Shown: piece by piece, positions 26,760 through 35,394 of the stretch
How the letters are laid out: every line of letters starts with the position of its first letter
Numbering within the stretch: the first letter of the stretch is position 1
NCBI GenBank assembly: GCA_905234555.1
Contig: CAJOHO010000002.1
Span: 16,685-80,684, forward strand
DNA length: 64,000 nt
DNA from: an uncultured Bacteroidaceae bacterium
Lineage (GTDB): Bacteria; Bacteroidota; Bacteroidia; Bacteroidales; Bacteroidaceae
Reading direction: 5' to 3'
Position numbers and translations under genes: made by a program
Notes under the pieces: generated by a model
What the model was told of the DNA's origin: nothing
Database searches by the model: none
Seen by the model: only the letters and a program-made list of their open reading frames with translations

Positions 26760-29700
26760 ATGAAAAAGAAGTTATTGCTCTTTTCCATGTTGCTCCTGTT
26801 CATGGGAGTGAACATGCAGGCTCAGTCTATCGCTACCCAGCAGATGGACGAGCGGTTCAACAACGGAACCACGATGCCTTTCGGCTGGTTTGCTGAAGGC
26901 TGGATAGTTGAAGACGGTAAGGCCAAGTCGAAGGCCACCGAAGACTCTGATAATAATGGCATGCCCGGCATGGGCAATGTCAACCCTGGAGAAAATCCAA
27001 GCCAGGGACCCGCCGGTATGAACGGCATGTTTGGCGGCAACCGCCTCAGGACCTATATGCTCACTCCCCCCGTGTCTGTTCAGGCAGGCGAGAACCTGGT
27101 GTTCTCTGCCCGTAAACCCCAGAATGAGGGCTTCAGTTTCGACCTGAAGGCCATCATGGGCATGACCGACACCATATTCGTGGTAGAGCGCACGGTCTAT
27201 GGTAAGAACCAGTGGTTGCGTGTGGGTGAATATACGACGATACTGAATGACGAATCCCAGACGTTCACCATATCGGGCACGCCTGCGGGTGAATACCGCT
27301 TCCGTTTCGTGTCGTGTGTCGATGCCGAGGTTGACAGCATTGCGGGCTTCCACATTGACACCGAGGCCCCCGACCTGCTGGTGACGGTTGACAGTCTGCA
27401 TACGCGCTTTGTGGATTATAGCGTTTGTGCCGTTGACAGCACCAAGGAGTTCATCGTCATCAATACCGGTACGGGTACGCTGAACGTTAACATCACGTCA
27501 GACGACGCGGCGCTGTTCAGCGTCGATAGAAGCCAGCTCAGCATTAACGCTGGCGACTCTGCCAGGGTGAACGTCACGTTCCACTATGCCGCAGGCCAGA
27601 TTGGCAAGAACGAGGCCTTGCTCAGTTTCTGTCCTACCGACGAGCGAGTGGTGAATACCTATATTAATGTCGCTGCGGTCATCACCGACCCCGATGTGTG
27701 GGCTGTCGATTTCAACGACGACCAGCTTCCCTTGGGCTGCTATGGTGAAGGCTTTGTGGTGAAGGAAGGCGTGGCTACCCACTATAATCCCGATGGCGGC
27801 GGTATGGCTGCCATGGCTGCCATCTTTGGCGGTGGCGGTGCCAGCGACTGGTTCATGACACCCCCGCTATCCATTCAGGGTGTGAATGACGCTGTAGTCT
27901 TCTCGCTGAAGAACGGCGACGGCAGCTACAAGGGCCCCATCATCGACCCGCAGGCCAACGTGACCATCGAGAGAACCGTCTATGGCAGCAACCAGTGGGA
28001 GAAGGTGGATGCCTACCAGCTGAAGGACACGCTGTACCACACGAAGTGGATTGCCTGGATGCCGGCAGGCGACTACCGCTTCCGCTTCGTCTCTGGCGAC
28101 AGCCTTTGCATTGACAGCATTGCCGGCGGCCGCATCAACATGAATGCCCCCGACCTGCTGGTGCGCTATAATGGAAAAGCTACACAGACCGTGAACTACG
28201 GCATGGCCCGTGGCAGCCAGACCAAGACCTTCCAGCTCATCAATACGGGTACGTCGGTCTTGCAGCTCTATGCCATGTCGAGCGATCCTACGTTCTACAC
28301 CCTGAGTCAGCAGATGTTCAGCATTGCTCCTGGCGAGTCGGCCGATATTGACGTTACCTTCAATCACGACCCGGAGGCGCTGGGTGCCCACCAGGCAGCC
28401 CTCGTCTTGGTACCGACTAATTGCCAGATAGCCACGCAGATGGTCTATCTGTCAGCCTATATCACCTACGACGACGCTTGGTCGGAAGACTTTGAGCCAG
28501 AGTTCTTGGTCGAGGAAGGCGATGTCGTTGATTTGCCCATAGGCTGGAGCACCACCGGCTGGCAGATTACCAAGGGCGGTGGTATGGATATGATGGCCAT
28601 GATGGGCATGGGTGGCGCCGAGAAGACGTGGGCTCCCCATACCGACAGCGATGCCTACGAGCTCATCACCCCCAGTCTGCAGGCCAAGAAGGGCGACGTG
28701 CTTCGCTTCTATGCCGACATCAGCAGCGGGTGGCTCAACGTCTTCTACAAGCGTGACGTCGATCCGGACTGGACCTATCAGAACACCTATATTACTGCAG
28801 ACTCGCTGTACTTCATCGCACCGCTCTCGGGAGTCTATCAGCTGAAGTTTACCGGCAGCTCCGTATCGGTTGATGACTTCCTCGGTTTCCTGAGTCCTAT
28901 GGAGTGGGCATCCCTGCAGGACGACAGCTCGTTCGATGCTCAAAATGCTGAGGTCATAGAACACTTCACGGGCAGGATGGCAAACGTAGCATACGACCGC
29001 GTGCTCTCAGCAGAGCAGAAGGCTGACGGCACATTTATTCCCAAGGCCTACACACTCTGTCTGCCCTACGACTTCCGCTTCGGCGAGCTTGTAGAGCCTG
29101 GCAAGATAAAGTTCTACCAGCTCTCGTTCGTCGATGACTACTACAAGCAGTTCGTATTTACCGCCGTGCCCGATGTCGCCGAAGCAGGAAAAGCATACCT
29201 GGCTGTGGTAGAACAGGGCGATGTCAGCCTGAACGCCTTTAATGTGGAACTGATTAGCACAGAGCAGTCAGAGGACACAGAGGTCAACGACTACGGTGAA
29301 TGGTTCTTCAACGACAACCTGACGACGGTGGGCCAGTGGAGAGGCAACTTCAGCAGCATCAGCGCAACCGATGCCGACGGCATGAACATGTACTGTCTGC
29401 TGGAGGACGGCACATGGGCACGTTTCACCTCAGATGACAATGCCGGCGCCAGTCTTAAGCCCTTCCGCGCCTACTTCTTATCCGACGAACCAATCAATAC
29501 TCCTGCCGCAGCCCCGGCACAGACGCAGGACAACAACATTGGCACGAAGTACCGCACGCTGTTCAGCAACGCCGGAGTGGGTAACGTGAGCGATGGCAAC
29601 GTGCCTGATGCGTTTAACATCCTCTACGATGGCGACATCCCCAACCCGTCATCTACTCCCACCAGCATCGAGCCCACCATCCAGACCATCGATGCTGACG

Positions 29701-29798
29701 GCACCAGCCGCTACTTCGACCTCCAGGGCCGACAGCTTAACGGCAAGCCCAACAAGGGAATATATATCCAAGATGGAAAAAAGGTTGTGACTAAGTGA
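26760..29798 (+). CDS. Large secreted protein with repeated choice-of-anchor and ASH/Ig-like modules
   Basis: 1012 aa. Signal peptide (1-21, ending MQAQ). Two full tandem repeats and a third partial one follow: each has a jelly-roll-like segment (FNNGTTMPFGWF...; W/F aromatic, DGxxL-type ends), a TPPxSxQ turn, then an APDLLV junction and an Ig/ASH-like domain (VINTGTGTLNVNI; LINTGTSVLQLY). Each repeat carries a Met/Gly-rich loop near 65-95, 340-355 and 610-620. The C-terminus (SRYFDLQGRQL, then GIYIQDGKKV) matches the Prevotella-type sorting tail (T9SS-like), so it is probably delivered to the cell surface. No catalytic motif is visible; ligand unknown. Confidence 0.85.
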   Translation: MKKKLLLFSMLLLFMGVNMQAQSIATQQMDERFNNGTTMPFGWFAEGWIVEDGKAKSKATEDSDNNGMPGMGNVNPGENPSQGPAGMNGMFGGNRLRTYMLTPPVSVQAGENLVFSARKPQNEGFSFDLKAIMGMTDTIFVVERTVYGKNQWLRVGEYTTILNDESQTFTISGTPAGEYRFRFVSCVDAEVDSIAGFHIDTEAPDLLVTVDSLHTRFVDYSVCAVDSTKEFIVINTGTGTLNVNITSDDAALFSVDRSQLSINAGDSARVNVTFHYAAGQIGKNEALLSFCPTDERVVNTYINVAAVITDPDVWAVDFNDDQLPLGCYGEGFVVKEGVATHYNPDGGGMAAMAAIFGGGGASDWFMTPPLSIQGVNDAVVFSLKNGDGSYKGPIIDPQANVTIERTVYGSNQWEKVDAYQLKDTLYHTKWIAWMPAGDYRFRFVSGDSLCIDSIAGGRINMNAPDLLVRYNGKATQTVNYGMARGSQTKTFQLINTGTSVLQLYAMSSDPTFYTLSQQMFSIAPGESADIDVTFNHDPEALGAHQAALVLVPTNCQIATQMVYLSAYITYDDAWSEDFEPEFLVEEGDVVDLPIGWSTTGWQITKGGGMDMMAMMGMGGAEKTWAPHTDSDAYELITPSLQAKKGDVLRFYADISSGWLNVFYKRDVDPDWTYQNTYITADSLYFIAPLSGVYQLKFTGSSVSVDDFLGFLSPMEWASLQDDSSFDAQNAEVIEHFTGRMANVAYDRVLSAEQKADGTFIPKAYTLCLPYDFRFGELVEPGKIKFYQLSFVDDYYKQFVFTAVPDVAEAGKAYLAVVEQGDVSLNAFNVELISTEQSEDTEVNDYGEWFFNDNLTTVGQWRGNFSSISATDADGMNMYCLLEDGTWARFTSDDNAGASLKPFRAYFLSDEPINTPAAAPAQTQDNNIGTKYRTLFSNAGVGNVSDGNVPDAFNILYDGDIPNPSSTPTSIEPTIQTIDADGTSRYFDLQGRQLNGKPNKGIYIQDGKKVVTK

Positions 29799-29806
29799 GC
29801 ATAAAG

Positions 29807-29836
29807 TTGAGGAGACCATAGCATTGGCCTCCTCAA
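29807..29836 (+). terminator. Terminator after the secreted modular protein
   Basis: TTGAGGAG and CTCCTCAA form an 8-bp stem extended by CC/GG, then ATATTTAATT. It lies 9 bases past the stop codon. Confidence 0.75.
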
Positions 29837-29900
29837 TATTTAATTCATATTATGCAAGTTAAATAATTCAAAATAAATAATGATTCAAAAAAATTGTTCG

Positions 29901-29909
29901 TATCTTTGC
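29901..29909 (+). promoter_or_regulatory. -7 box of the toxin-antitoxin promoter
   Basis: TATCTTTGC, consensus, 27 bases before the antitoxin start. Confidence 0.75.
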
Positions 29910-29936
29910 AGACACAGTGCATAAAACAGTAAGAAT

Positions 29937-30170
29937 ATGACACAGATTGTTGTAAACGTATCCGACAGCAGCATTGTTCCTGGGCTTCGGAAAGTGCTGA
30001 GCCGCATTGGCGGTGTAGAGAAAGTGCAGGTGGTGAGGGAAAAACCAAGGAAGCCGTCTGCACGCCAGAGATTTCTTGGAGAACTGCGCCATGCGGTAGG
30101 GCAGGCCAAAGACTTCAAGGAGGGAAAAGTTGAATTTAGCACTTGGGAGGAAATGATGAATGAAATATGA
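29937..30170 (+). CDS. Antitoxin of a type II toxin-antitoxin pair (putative)
   Basis: 77 aa. Positioned directly upstream of a RelE-like toxin, overlapping its start by 11 bases, the usual antitoxin-first order. The N-terminal half (MTQIVVNVSDSSIV) resembles a short DNA-binding or oligomerising strand; the C-terminal half is acidic/helical (FKEGKVEFSTWEEMMNEI), as expected for the segment that wraps the toxin. No named antitoxin family is recognised; the call rests on size, order and overlap. Confidence 0.65.
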   Translation: MTQIVVNVSDSSIVPGLRKVLSRIGGVEKVQVVREKPRKPSARQRFLGELRHAVGQAKDFKEGKVEFSTWEEMMNEI

Positions 30171-30501
30171 CTTTCGCCCATCTCCTGATTTCATCAAGGG
30201 TGTCAAAGCCTTGGCAAAACGCTATCCGTCGCTGAAGACAGACTTGCAGGAATTGCGCAACAGCCTGGAACAAAACCCTGAGCAAGGCATAGACTTGGGC
30301 GGTGGCTTGCGCAAGGTGCGACTGAATATCCGTAGCAAGGGCCGTGGTAAGGCTGGCGGTGCAAGAGTTATCACCTTCAACATTATTATTTCAAAGAGCG
30401 ATATGGTGATAGCATTGGTATATATCTACGACAAGGCAGACGCATCAAGTGTTAAGAACGATGTTATGCGCAGCATTGTAAAAGAAATGGGATTGCTATG
30501 A
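30160..30501 (+). CDS. RelE/HigB-like mRNA interferase toxin
   Basis: 113 aa. RelE-superfamily features: N-terminal helical pair (PDFIKGVKALAKRYPSLKTDL), basic strand LRKVRLNIRSKGRGKAGGARVITF, and the C-terminal strand ALVYIYDKADASS. The KGRGK-x-GGARVI segment is typical of a RelE/ParE-family subgroup that cleaves mRNA on the ribosome. It overlaps the antitoxin by 11 bases, implying translational coupling. It is the first accessory system met on entering the CRISPR region. Confidence 0.78.
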   Translation: MKYDFRPSPDFIKGVKALAKRYPSLKTDLQELRNSLEQNPEQGIDLGGGLRKVRLNIRSKGRGKAGGARVITFNIIISKSDMVIALVYIYDKADASSVKNDVMRSIVKEMGLL

Positions 30502-30637
30502 CGTCCTACAGATATGTCATGTACTGGTTCTGACACACCGTTCTCATCTGTCCCCCTCCCACAACATCTTCACGCTATGAATCTAAATTTTTCTTGATAT
30601 ATACGTCGATTTTCTTGGATTCTTGAAAGTTTTTTTG

Positions 30638-30646
30638 TACCTTTGC
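30638..30646 (+). promoter_or_regulatory. -7 box of the HU-like gene promoter
   Basis: TACCTTTGC. The track start (TTG at 30623) lies upstream of this box, so that extension is not transcribed from here; the start was set at ATG 30668. TTGG near 30615 is a possible -33 box. Confidence 0.75.
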
Positions 30647-30667
30647 AGCAGTAAAACAGTCAAAGTT

Positions 30668-31321
30668 ATGCCAAGAAAGAAGAGAGGCCTACCGTATAAG
30701 TTGCTGCCCCGTCCCACAAAGGACGAAAACGGACAGCCCTTGCTCTATGCCCGTCCGGCCATAGACATTAGGTATCCCATGGGCTTTCTTGATGACTTCT
30801 GCCACGACCATCGTGGCATGCATTCCGGTGAACTGACGCGTGCTTTTGAGTGTTTTCTCGACGTTGCAGCCATCCACATGAAGAAAGGTGAGCGCATAGA
30901 CACGCCCATAGGCAGTTTTGCGGTGAAGCTTCGTCTTGATGGCGACTACTCTGACCCCAAGAAGGTGAAGACAAAGAATGTACAGTATGCTGGCATAGAG
31001 TTCATTCCGTCCAAAGACTTTGTCAAGGCCTTGGAAAGCCAGCTGAAAGAAGGTTTCGTCTATAGGCCCGACCGTGTTCATACTAAATCGATGCAGACGC
31101 TGCGCGAAGAGGGCACCATCGATGAGGCCCTGCAGAAGTGCTTAGAGCGTAGAAACTTCACTATCCACACGTTCTGCTATTACAGCGATATGAAATACTC
31201 TACTGCCAGAGATTATCTGAACAAGCTCTGCAAAGGCGATCCGCCACTGTTGCAGAAAAGAAAATTCGGCACCTCGATGCTCTTCTCACCCTATCGTGAA
31301 AAAGAAGAGGAAAAAAAGTAG
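30668..31321 (+). CDS. HU-like (HU-HIG type) DNA-binding protein with C-terminal wHTH
   Basis: 217 aa from ATG 30668. Residues about 10-130 resemble the HU/IHF fold of Bacteroidales HU-HIG proteins (ARPAIDIRYPMGFLDDFC..., then GERIDTPIGSFAVKLR). The C-terminal third (RRNFTIHTFCYYSDMKYSTA, then KCGDPPLLQKR-like loop) looks like a winged helix binding DNA. Probably a nucleoid or element-specific architectural factor. It sits immediately left of the CRISPR locus. The very basic, Lys/Glu-rich end (REKEEEKK) may be flexible. Target sites cannot be read from the sequence. Confidence 0.75.
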   Translation: MPRKKRGLPYKLLPRPTKDENGQPLLYARPAIDIRYPMGFLDDFCHDHRGMHSGELTRAFECFLDVAAIHMKKGERIDTPIGSFAVKLRLDGDYSDPKKVKTKNVQYAGIEFIPSKDFVKALESQLKEGFVYRPDRVHTKSMQTLREEGTIDEALQKCLERRNFTIHTFCYYSDMKYSTARDYLNKLCKGDPPLLQKRKFGTSMLFSPYREKEEEKK

Positions 31322-31347
31322 GAACACGCCGCCCGCCGCTTGATTGA

Positions 31348-31406
31348 GCGCCGCCCGCCGTCCAATCAGACGGCGGGCGGCGCTATATTGGACGGCGCCC
31401 GCCGTC
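31348..31406. repeat. GC-rich nested palindromes left of the CRISPR locus
   Basis: GCGCCGCCCGCCGTC (31348-31362) and GACGGCGGGCGGCGC (31369-31383) are a perfect 15-bp inverted repeat with a 6-base loop. A second stem, GACGGCG-CC-CGCCGTC, lies at 31391-31406, and CGCCGTCCAAT (31356-31366) can instead pair with ATTGGACGGCG (31388-31398), so two structures compete. GC content contrasts sharply with the AT-rich DNA on both sides. Confidence 0.8.
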
Positions 31407-31601
31407 TTCTTACGAAACGGCACCTCCTTCCCTATAAGGCGGCACCTTCTCCCCTCCCATCCCGCCACTTCGCCCCTGCCTATCGCCACCTTTGTTTCTT
31501 TCGTCCCGCCACTTCGTCTCCCAAAGTCAGCATCTATCGCTTTGAAACATAATATGACAGATACTAGGTATTGTCATATATTCAACCCATATTGCTGACA
31601 A

Positions 31602-31684
31602 CAAAAACTCCCACCGAAGCGGGAGTATAGGTTTTACCCTTCGGCCACTACGGCCTTATTGTGATAAGATGTAGGAAATCTTAC
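31602..31684 (-). ncRNA. tracrRNA of the type II-C CRISPR system
   Basis: Minus strand, antisense to cas9 transcription. Bases 31658-31677 form an anti-repeat that pairs with the 5' 20 bases of the CRISPR repeat (about 18 pairs, with one UU/UU internal loop). Downstream comes a short nexus stem (GGCC-loop-GGCC, about 31642-31655) and a terminator hairpin (ACTCCCGC-TTCG-GTGGGAGT, 31607-31626) ending in a T-run. The promoter has TAATTTTGC (31689-31697) and TTTG (31717-31720), spaced 19. Transcript about 83 nt; the 5' end is an estimate. It should guide RNase III processing of pre-crRNA and load Cas9. Confidence 0.88.
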
Positions 31685-31688
31685 TGGT

Positions 31689-31738
31689 GCAAAATTACAA
31701 ATTTATTTGGTGATATCAAAATTTTTTTGTACTTTTAC
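31689..31738. promoter_or_regulatory. Interleaved divergent promoters of tracrRNA and cas9
   Basis: Minus strand: TAATTTTGC (31689-31697) with TTTG (31717-31720). Plus strand: TTTG (31706-31709) with TACTTTTAC (31730-31738), spaced 20; the last bases deviate from TTTG. The two promoters overlap within 50 bases, so RNA polymerase bound at one should hinder the other. Confidence 0.75.
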
Positions 31739-31764
31739 CGCAAATTTAACTAAAAACTTTGTTT

Positions 31765-34700
31765 ATGGAACGAATACTAGGTATAGACACAGGTACAAAC
31801 AGTCTTGGATGGGCTATTGTTGATAAGGAAGATGGTATAACTACTTTGGTCGCAAAAGGAACAAATATCTTTGCCGAAGGTGTAAAAATGGATCAAGGGA
31901 AGGAGTTGTCAAAGGCTGCAGAGAGAACAGACCATCGAGCCTTGAGACGCATTTACTGGCGCAGAAAGGTGAGAAAGATTCGTCTGCTGACAGTCTTGAT
32001 GGAGAATGGATTGTGTCCGCTTGTAACAAAGGAAGATTTGCGCAAGTGGAGATTGAAGGGAGAATATCCCATGAGCGAAGAGTTTATAAACTGGCAGCGA
32101 ACAGAGGATAAGGAGAATGTTAACCCTTATCGTTTTCGTTTTATCTGTCTGACACAAAAACTCGATATGAGCGATGCAACTCAGCGACACATACTCGGAC
32201 GTGCTCTTTATCATTTAAATCAGCGTAGAGGTTTCCTAAGCAATCGTAAAGATACAACACAAGAGTCAGAAGGCACCGTTAGTCAAGACATTGACAAGCT
32301 GTCGGAGTCGATAGAAGCGAGCGGTTGCAAATATCTGGGAGAATACTTCTTTCATCTCTATGAGCGCGGAGAGAAAATAAGAAGTCATTACACTTCACGT
32401 AAGGACCATTACATGAAAGAGTTTCTTGCAATTTGTGAAATGCAGGAACTTGATGAGAGTTTGGTGGGCAAACTAAGGAAAGCCATATTCTTTCAACGAC
32501 CTTTGAAGTCTCAGAAGGGATTGGTTGGCAAATGTACTTTCGAAAAGAACAAGAGTCGCTGTCCGGTTTCGCATCCGTTGTTCGAGGAGTTTCGCATGTA
32601 TCAGTTCCTTAACAGTGTCAAGGTAGCTGTTAGTACATTATATGAAAGTGGGGAGCGCTTCCTTACCGAGGAAGAGAAACAAAAGGCCATTCCGATGTTC
32701 CTTCGCAAGTCTAAACAGAAGTTTGTTTTCGAGGACATAGCCAAGGCCGTTGCAGGCAAGAACAACTATTGTGGTATGCACGATGCTGAACAGAAGGCTT
32801 ACCGATTCAATTATACTTTGGATACTAGTGTCTCTGGCTGTCCTGTGCTGGCGGGTCTGACCGATATCTTCGGAGGAAATTGGCTTGATGCCGTTTGTGA
32901 AGTTTATACCAAGGGTGAGGGAAAGAGTCGCTATGAGGTAATGAACGATATATGGCATGTGCTGTTTTCTTTCGATGATAACGACAGGTTGAAGGAATTT
33001 GCTATGGCTCGTCTTCAGTTGTCAGAGGAAGATGCATCGAAATTCTGCAAGATTCATATCGCATCCGACTATGCCTCACTCAGTCTGAAAGCCATTCGCA
33101 AAATTCTTCCGTTCATGAAGAATTACGGACTGATATATTCCAAGGCAGTTTTCCTGGCCAACCTTGGAGAAGTCGTGCCTCGATACATTTGGGAATTAAA
33201 AGAAACGCGAGATGCACTTGTGGAGAACGTTATCAACGTAATGAATAATCTACAGAACGTTCATGATACAGCCACACTCGAAGAATGTGTAAAAGGGTAT
33301 CTAAAGGATAGGTATAACGTAGATGACAAATCACTCGAAAAGCTCTATCATCCCTCAATGATTGACCCTTATCCACGTCAGAAACCCAACGACGATGGTA
33401 TTTATCAATTGGGCTCTCCACGTATTAGTAGTGTTAAGAATCCAATGGCTATGCATTCGATGTTCAGACTGCGCAAGGTGGTGAATCTCTTGCTTAAGAA
33501 TGGATATATAGACGAGGACACTAAGGTGCATATTGAATTCTCACGCGATCTCAATGATGCTAACAAGCGCAAAGCCATACAACGATGGAATAAAGACAAC
33601 GAAAACAATAGGAACAAGTGTAGGGAAGAGATAAAAAAACTCTACAAGGAACATTGTGGAAAAGATATTGAACCCTCTGATACGGATATTTTGAAGTATC
33701 AACTCTGGGAAGAGCAAAACCATATCTGTGTCTATACCGGAGACACCATCTGTATCTGTGATTTCCTTGGTGAGAACCCTGCCTATGACATCGAACACAC
33801 CATTCCGAGAAGCGTTGGCGGAGATACCACCAAAGAGAATCTTACGTTGTGTAGCAGTAAATTTAATCGTGAAACAAAAAAGACAAAGAAGCCTTCGGAC
33901 CTCGCAAACCATGAGGAGATTCTTCAGCGCATTGAGCATTGGAAAGACAACTACGTAGAACTGGATAAGAGAATTCGCTCGCTGAAGAGAAAAACGGCTG
34001 CCAACAAGGAACAGAAAGACCAAAACATACAGAATCGCCACTATCTGAAGTTGCAACGCGACTATTGGCTTGGAAAGTATAAACGTTTTACGATGACAGA
34101 GATTCCCGAAGGATTCTCTCGTCGTCAGGGAACAGACATTAGCGTAATCTCTCGCTTCGCACGAATGTATCTGAAGTCAGTCTTCAAACAGGTGTATATT
34201 GTTAAAGGCATCGCCACCTCGGATTTTCGAAAGATATGGGGCATTCAAAATGTCTATGAGAAGAAAAAACGTGACAATCACGTCCACCATTGTATTGATG
34301 CCATCACCATTGCATGCATAGACAAGGGTGAGTATGATAAACTTGCCCAATACTATCACGATGAGGAAAACCACAAGTGGTATGGATACGACAAAGCGGA
34401 CTTCCCAAAGCCATGGCCAACTTTTGTTGAAGATGTCAAGAAAGTACAAGACGAACTCCTTGTGGCACATTACTCAAAAGACAATATGCCCAAACAGTCG
34501 AAACGCAATGTTAGAAATCGAGACGGCAAGATATTAAGAAACAGTCGTGGAGAAAAAGTGCAGATGCGAGGAGATACGGCACGTGGTTCGCTCCATAAGG
34601 ATACTTATTATGGAGCGATTAAAAGAGATGATGAAATAAAGTATGTAGTAAGAAAATCTGTATCTTCACTTTCGGATGCAGACATTGAGAATATTGTTGA

Positions 34701-35394
34701 CGAGGCTGTAAAAGAAATAATAAAAACTGCCATTCTGCTTCATGGAAGTTTGAAGAATGCGGTAGAAAAAGGTCTTTGGATGAATGAGAGCAAAGGTATT
34801 AAAATAAATAAGGTAAGGTGCTTTGTAAGTAAAGCTCCGATTATTATTACTTCTCATCGCGACCTGTCCAGAAAGGAATATAAACAAAACCTACTTGCAT
34901 GGAATGACAGCAACTATCTTGTTGCAATCTATATTGGCAAAAATGAGAAGGGGAAAGAAGACCGAGAGTTTGAAGAGATAAACCTACTTAATGCCGCAAG
35001 GTATTATAGAAGAAGTAATGAAAGAGATACGACAGGAGATCCCATTGTACCAATAAAGAGTCAGAAAGGATATCCGTTGGTTTATAAATTGTCAATAGGT
35101 ACAATGGTACTCCTCTATGATAACAACCCAGAAGAAATTTGGGAAATGGATAGAGCTAACCTTCAAAAGCGTCTATATGTCATCAATGCGTTGTCTTTGA
35201 CGGATGGCAGAATGATGTTGATGCATCATCAGGAAGCACGCCAAGCTACAGAGGCAAAAAAAGAAATGGGCGCATATTCGTATGATGGAAACTTAAAGCC
35301 TGTTCTACGTATTACGTTCAATAGATTCAAGGCTCTTGTTCAAGGTGTAGATTTTGAGATTAACGATTTAGGTGAGATAAGGAGGTTGATATGA
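31765..35394 (+). CDS. cas9: Cas9 endonuclease (type II-C)
   Basis: 1209 aa from the ATG at 31765; the TTG at 31759 belongs to the leader. RuvC-I is at the N-terminus (ILGIDTGTNSLGWAIV, D8), then an arginine-rich bridge helix (RRIYWRRKVRKIRLL) near 60. RuvC-II carries E591 (VHIEFSRDLND), HNH has D675-I-E-H678 with TKEN downstream, and RuvC-III has H842 and D845 (HHCIDAITIAC). All catalytic residues are present, so it should cut both strands. It is shorter than many Bacteroidota Cas9s. The stop overlaps the cas1 start (ATGA). The PAM cannot be read from sequence. Confidence 0.97.
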   Translation: MERILGIDTGTNSLGWAIVDKEDGITTLVAKGTNIFAEGVKMDQGKELSKAAERTDHRALRRIYWRRKVRKIRLLTVLMENGLCPLVTKEDLRKWRLKGEYPMSEEFINWQRTEDKENVNPYRFRFICLTQKLDMSDATQRHILGRALYHLNQRRGFLSNRKDTTQESEGTVSQDIDKLSESIEASGCKYLGEYFFHLYERGEKIRSHYTSRKDHYMKEFLAICEMQELDESLVGKLRKAIFFQRPLKSQKGLVGKCTFEKNKSRCPVSHPLFEEFRMYQFLNSVKVAVSTLYESGERFLTEEEKQKAIPMFLRKSKQKFVFEDIAKAVAGKNNYCGMHDAEQKAYRFNYTLDTSVSGCPVLAGLTDIFGGNWLDAVCEVYTKGEGKSRYEVMNDIWHVLFSFDDNDRLKEFAMARLQLSEEDASKFCKIHIASDYASLSLKAIRKILPFMKNYGLIYSKAVFLANLGEVVPRYIWELKETRDALVENVINVMNNLQNVHDTATLEECVKGYLKDRYNVDDKSLEKLYHPSMIDPYPRQKPNDDGIYQLGSPRISSVKNPMAMHSMFRLRKVVNLLLKNGYIDEDTKVHIEFSRDLNDANKRKAIQRWNKDNENNRNKCREEIKKLYKEHCGKDIEPSDTDILKYQLWEEQNHICVYTGDTICICDFLGENPAYDIEHTIPRSVGGDTTKENLTLCSSKFNRETKKTKKPSDLANHEEILQRIEHWKDNYVELDKRIRSLKRKTAANKEQKDQNIQNRHYLKLQRDYWLGKYKRFTMTEIPEGFSRRQGTDISVISRFARMYLKSVFKQVYIVKGIATSDFRKIWGIQNVYEKKKRDNHVHHCIDAITIACIDKGEYDKLAQYYHDEENHKWYGYDKADFPKPWPTFVEDVKKVQDELLVAHYSKDNMPKQSKRNVRNRDGKILRNSRGEKVQMRGDTARGSLHKDTYYGAIKRDDEIKYVVRKSVSSLSDADIENIVDEAVKEIIKTAILLHGSLKNAVEKGLWMNESKGIKINKVRCFVSKAPIIITSHRDLSRKEYKQNLLAWNDSNYLVAIYIGKNEKGKEDREFEEINLLNAARYYRRSNERDTTGDPIVPIKSQKGYPLVYKLSIGTMVLLYDNNPEEIWEMDRANLQKRLYVINALSLTDGRMMLMHHQEARQATEAKKEMGAYSYDGNLKPVLRITFNRFKALVQGVDFEINDLGEIRRLI

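Noticed and set aside
31407-31601. Repeated TCCCGCCACTTCG words as a small CRISPR-like array
   Set aside because: Only two copies with no regular spacing; likely low-complexity GC-rich DNA.
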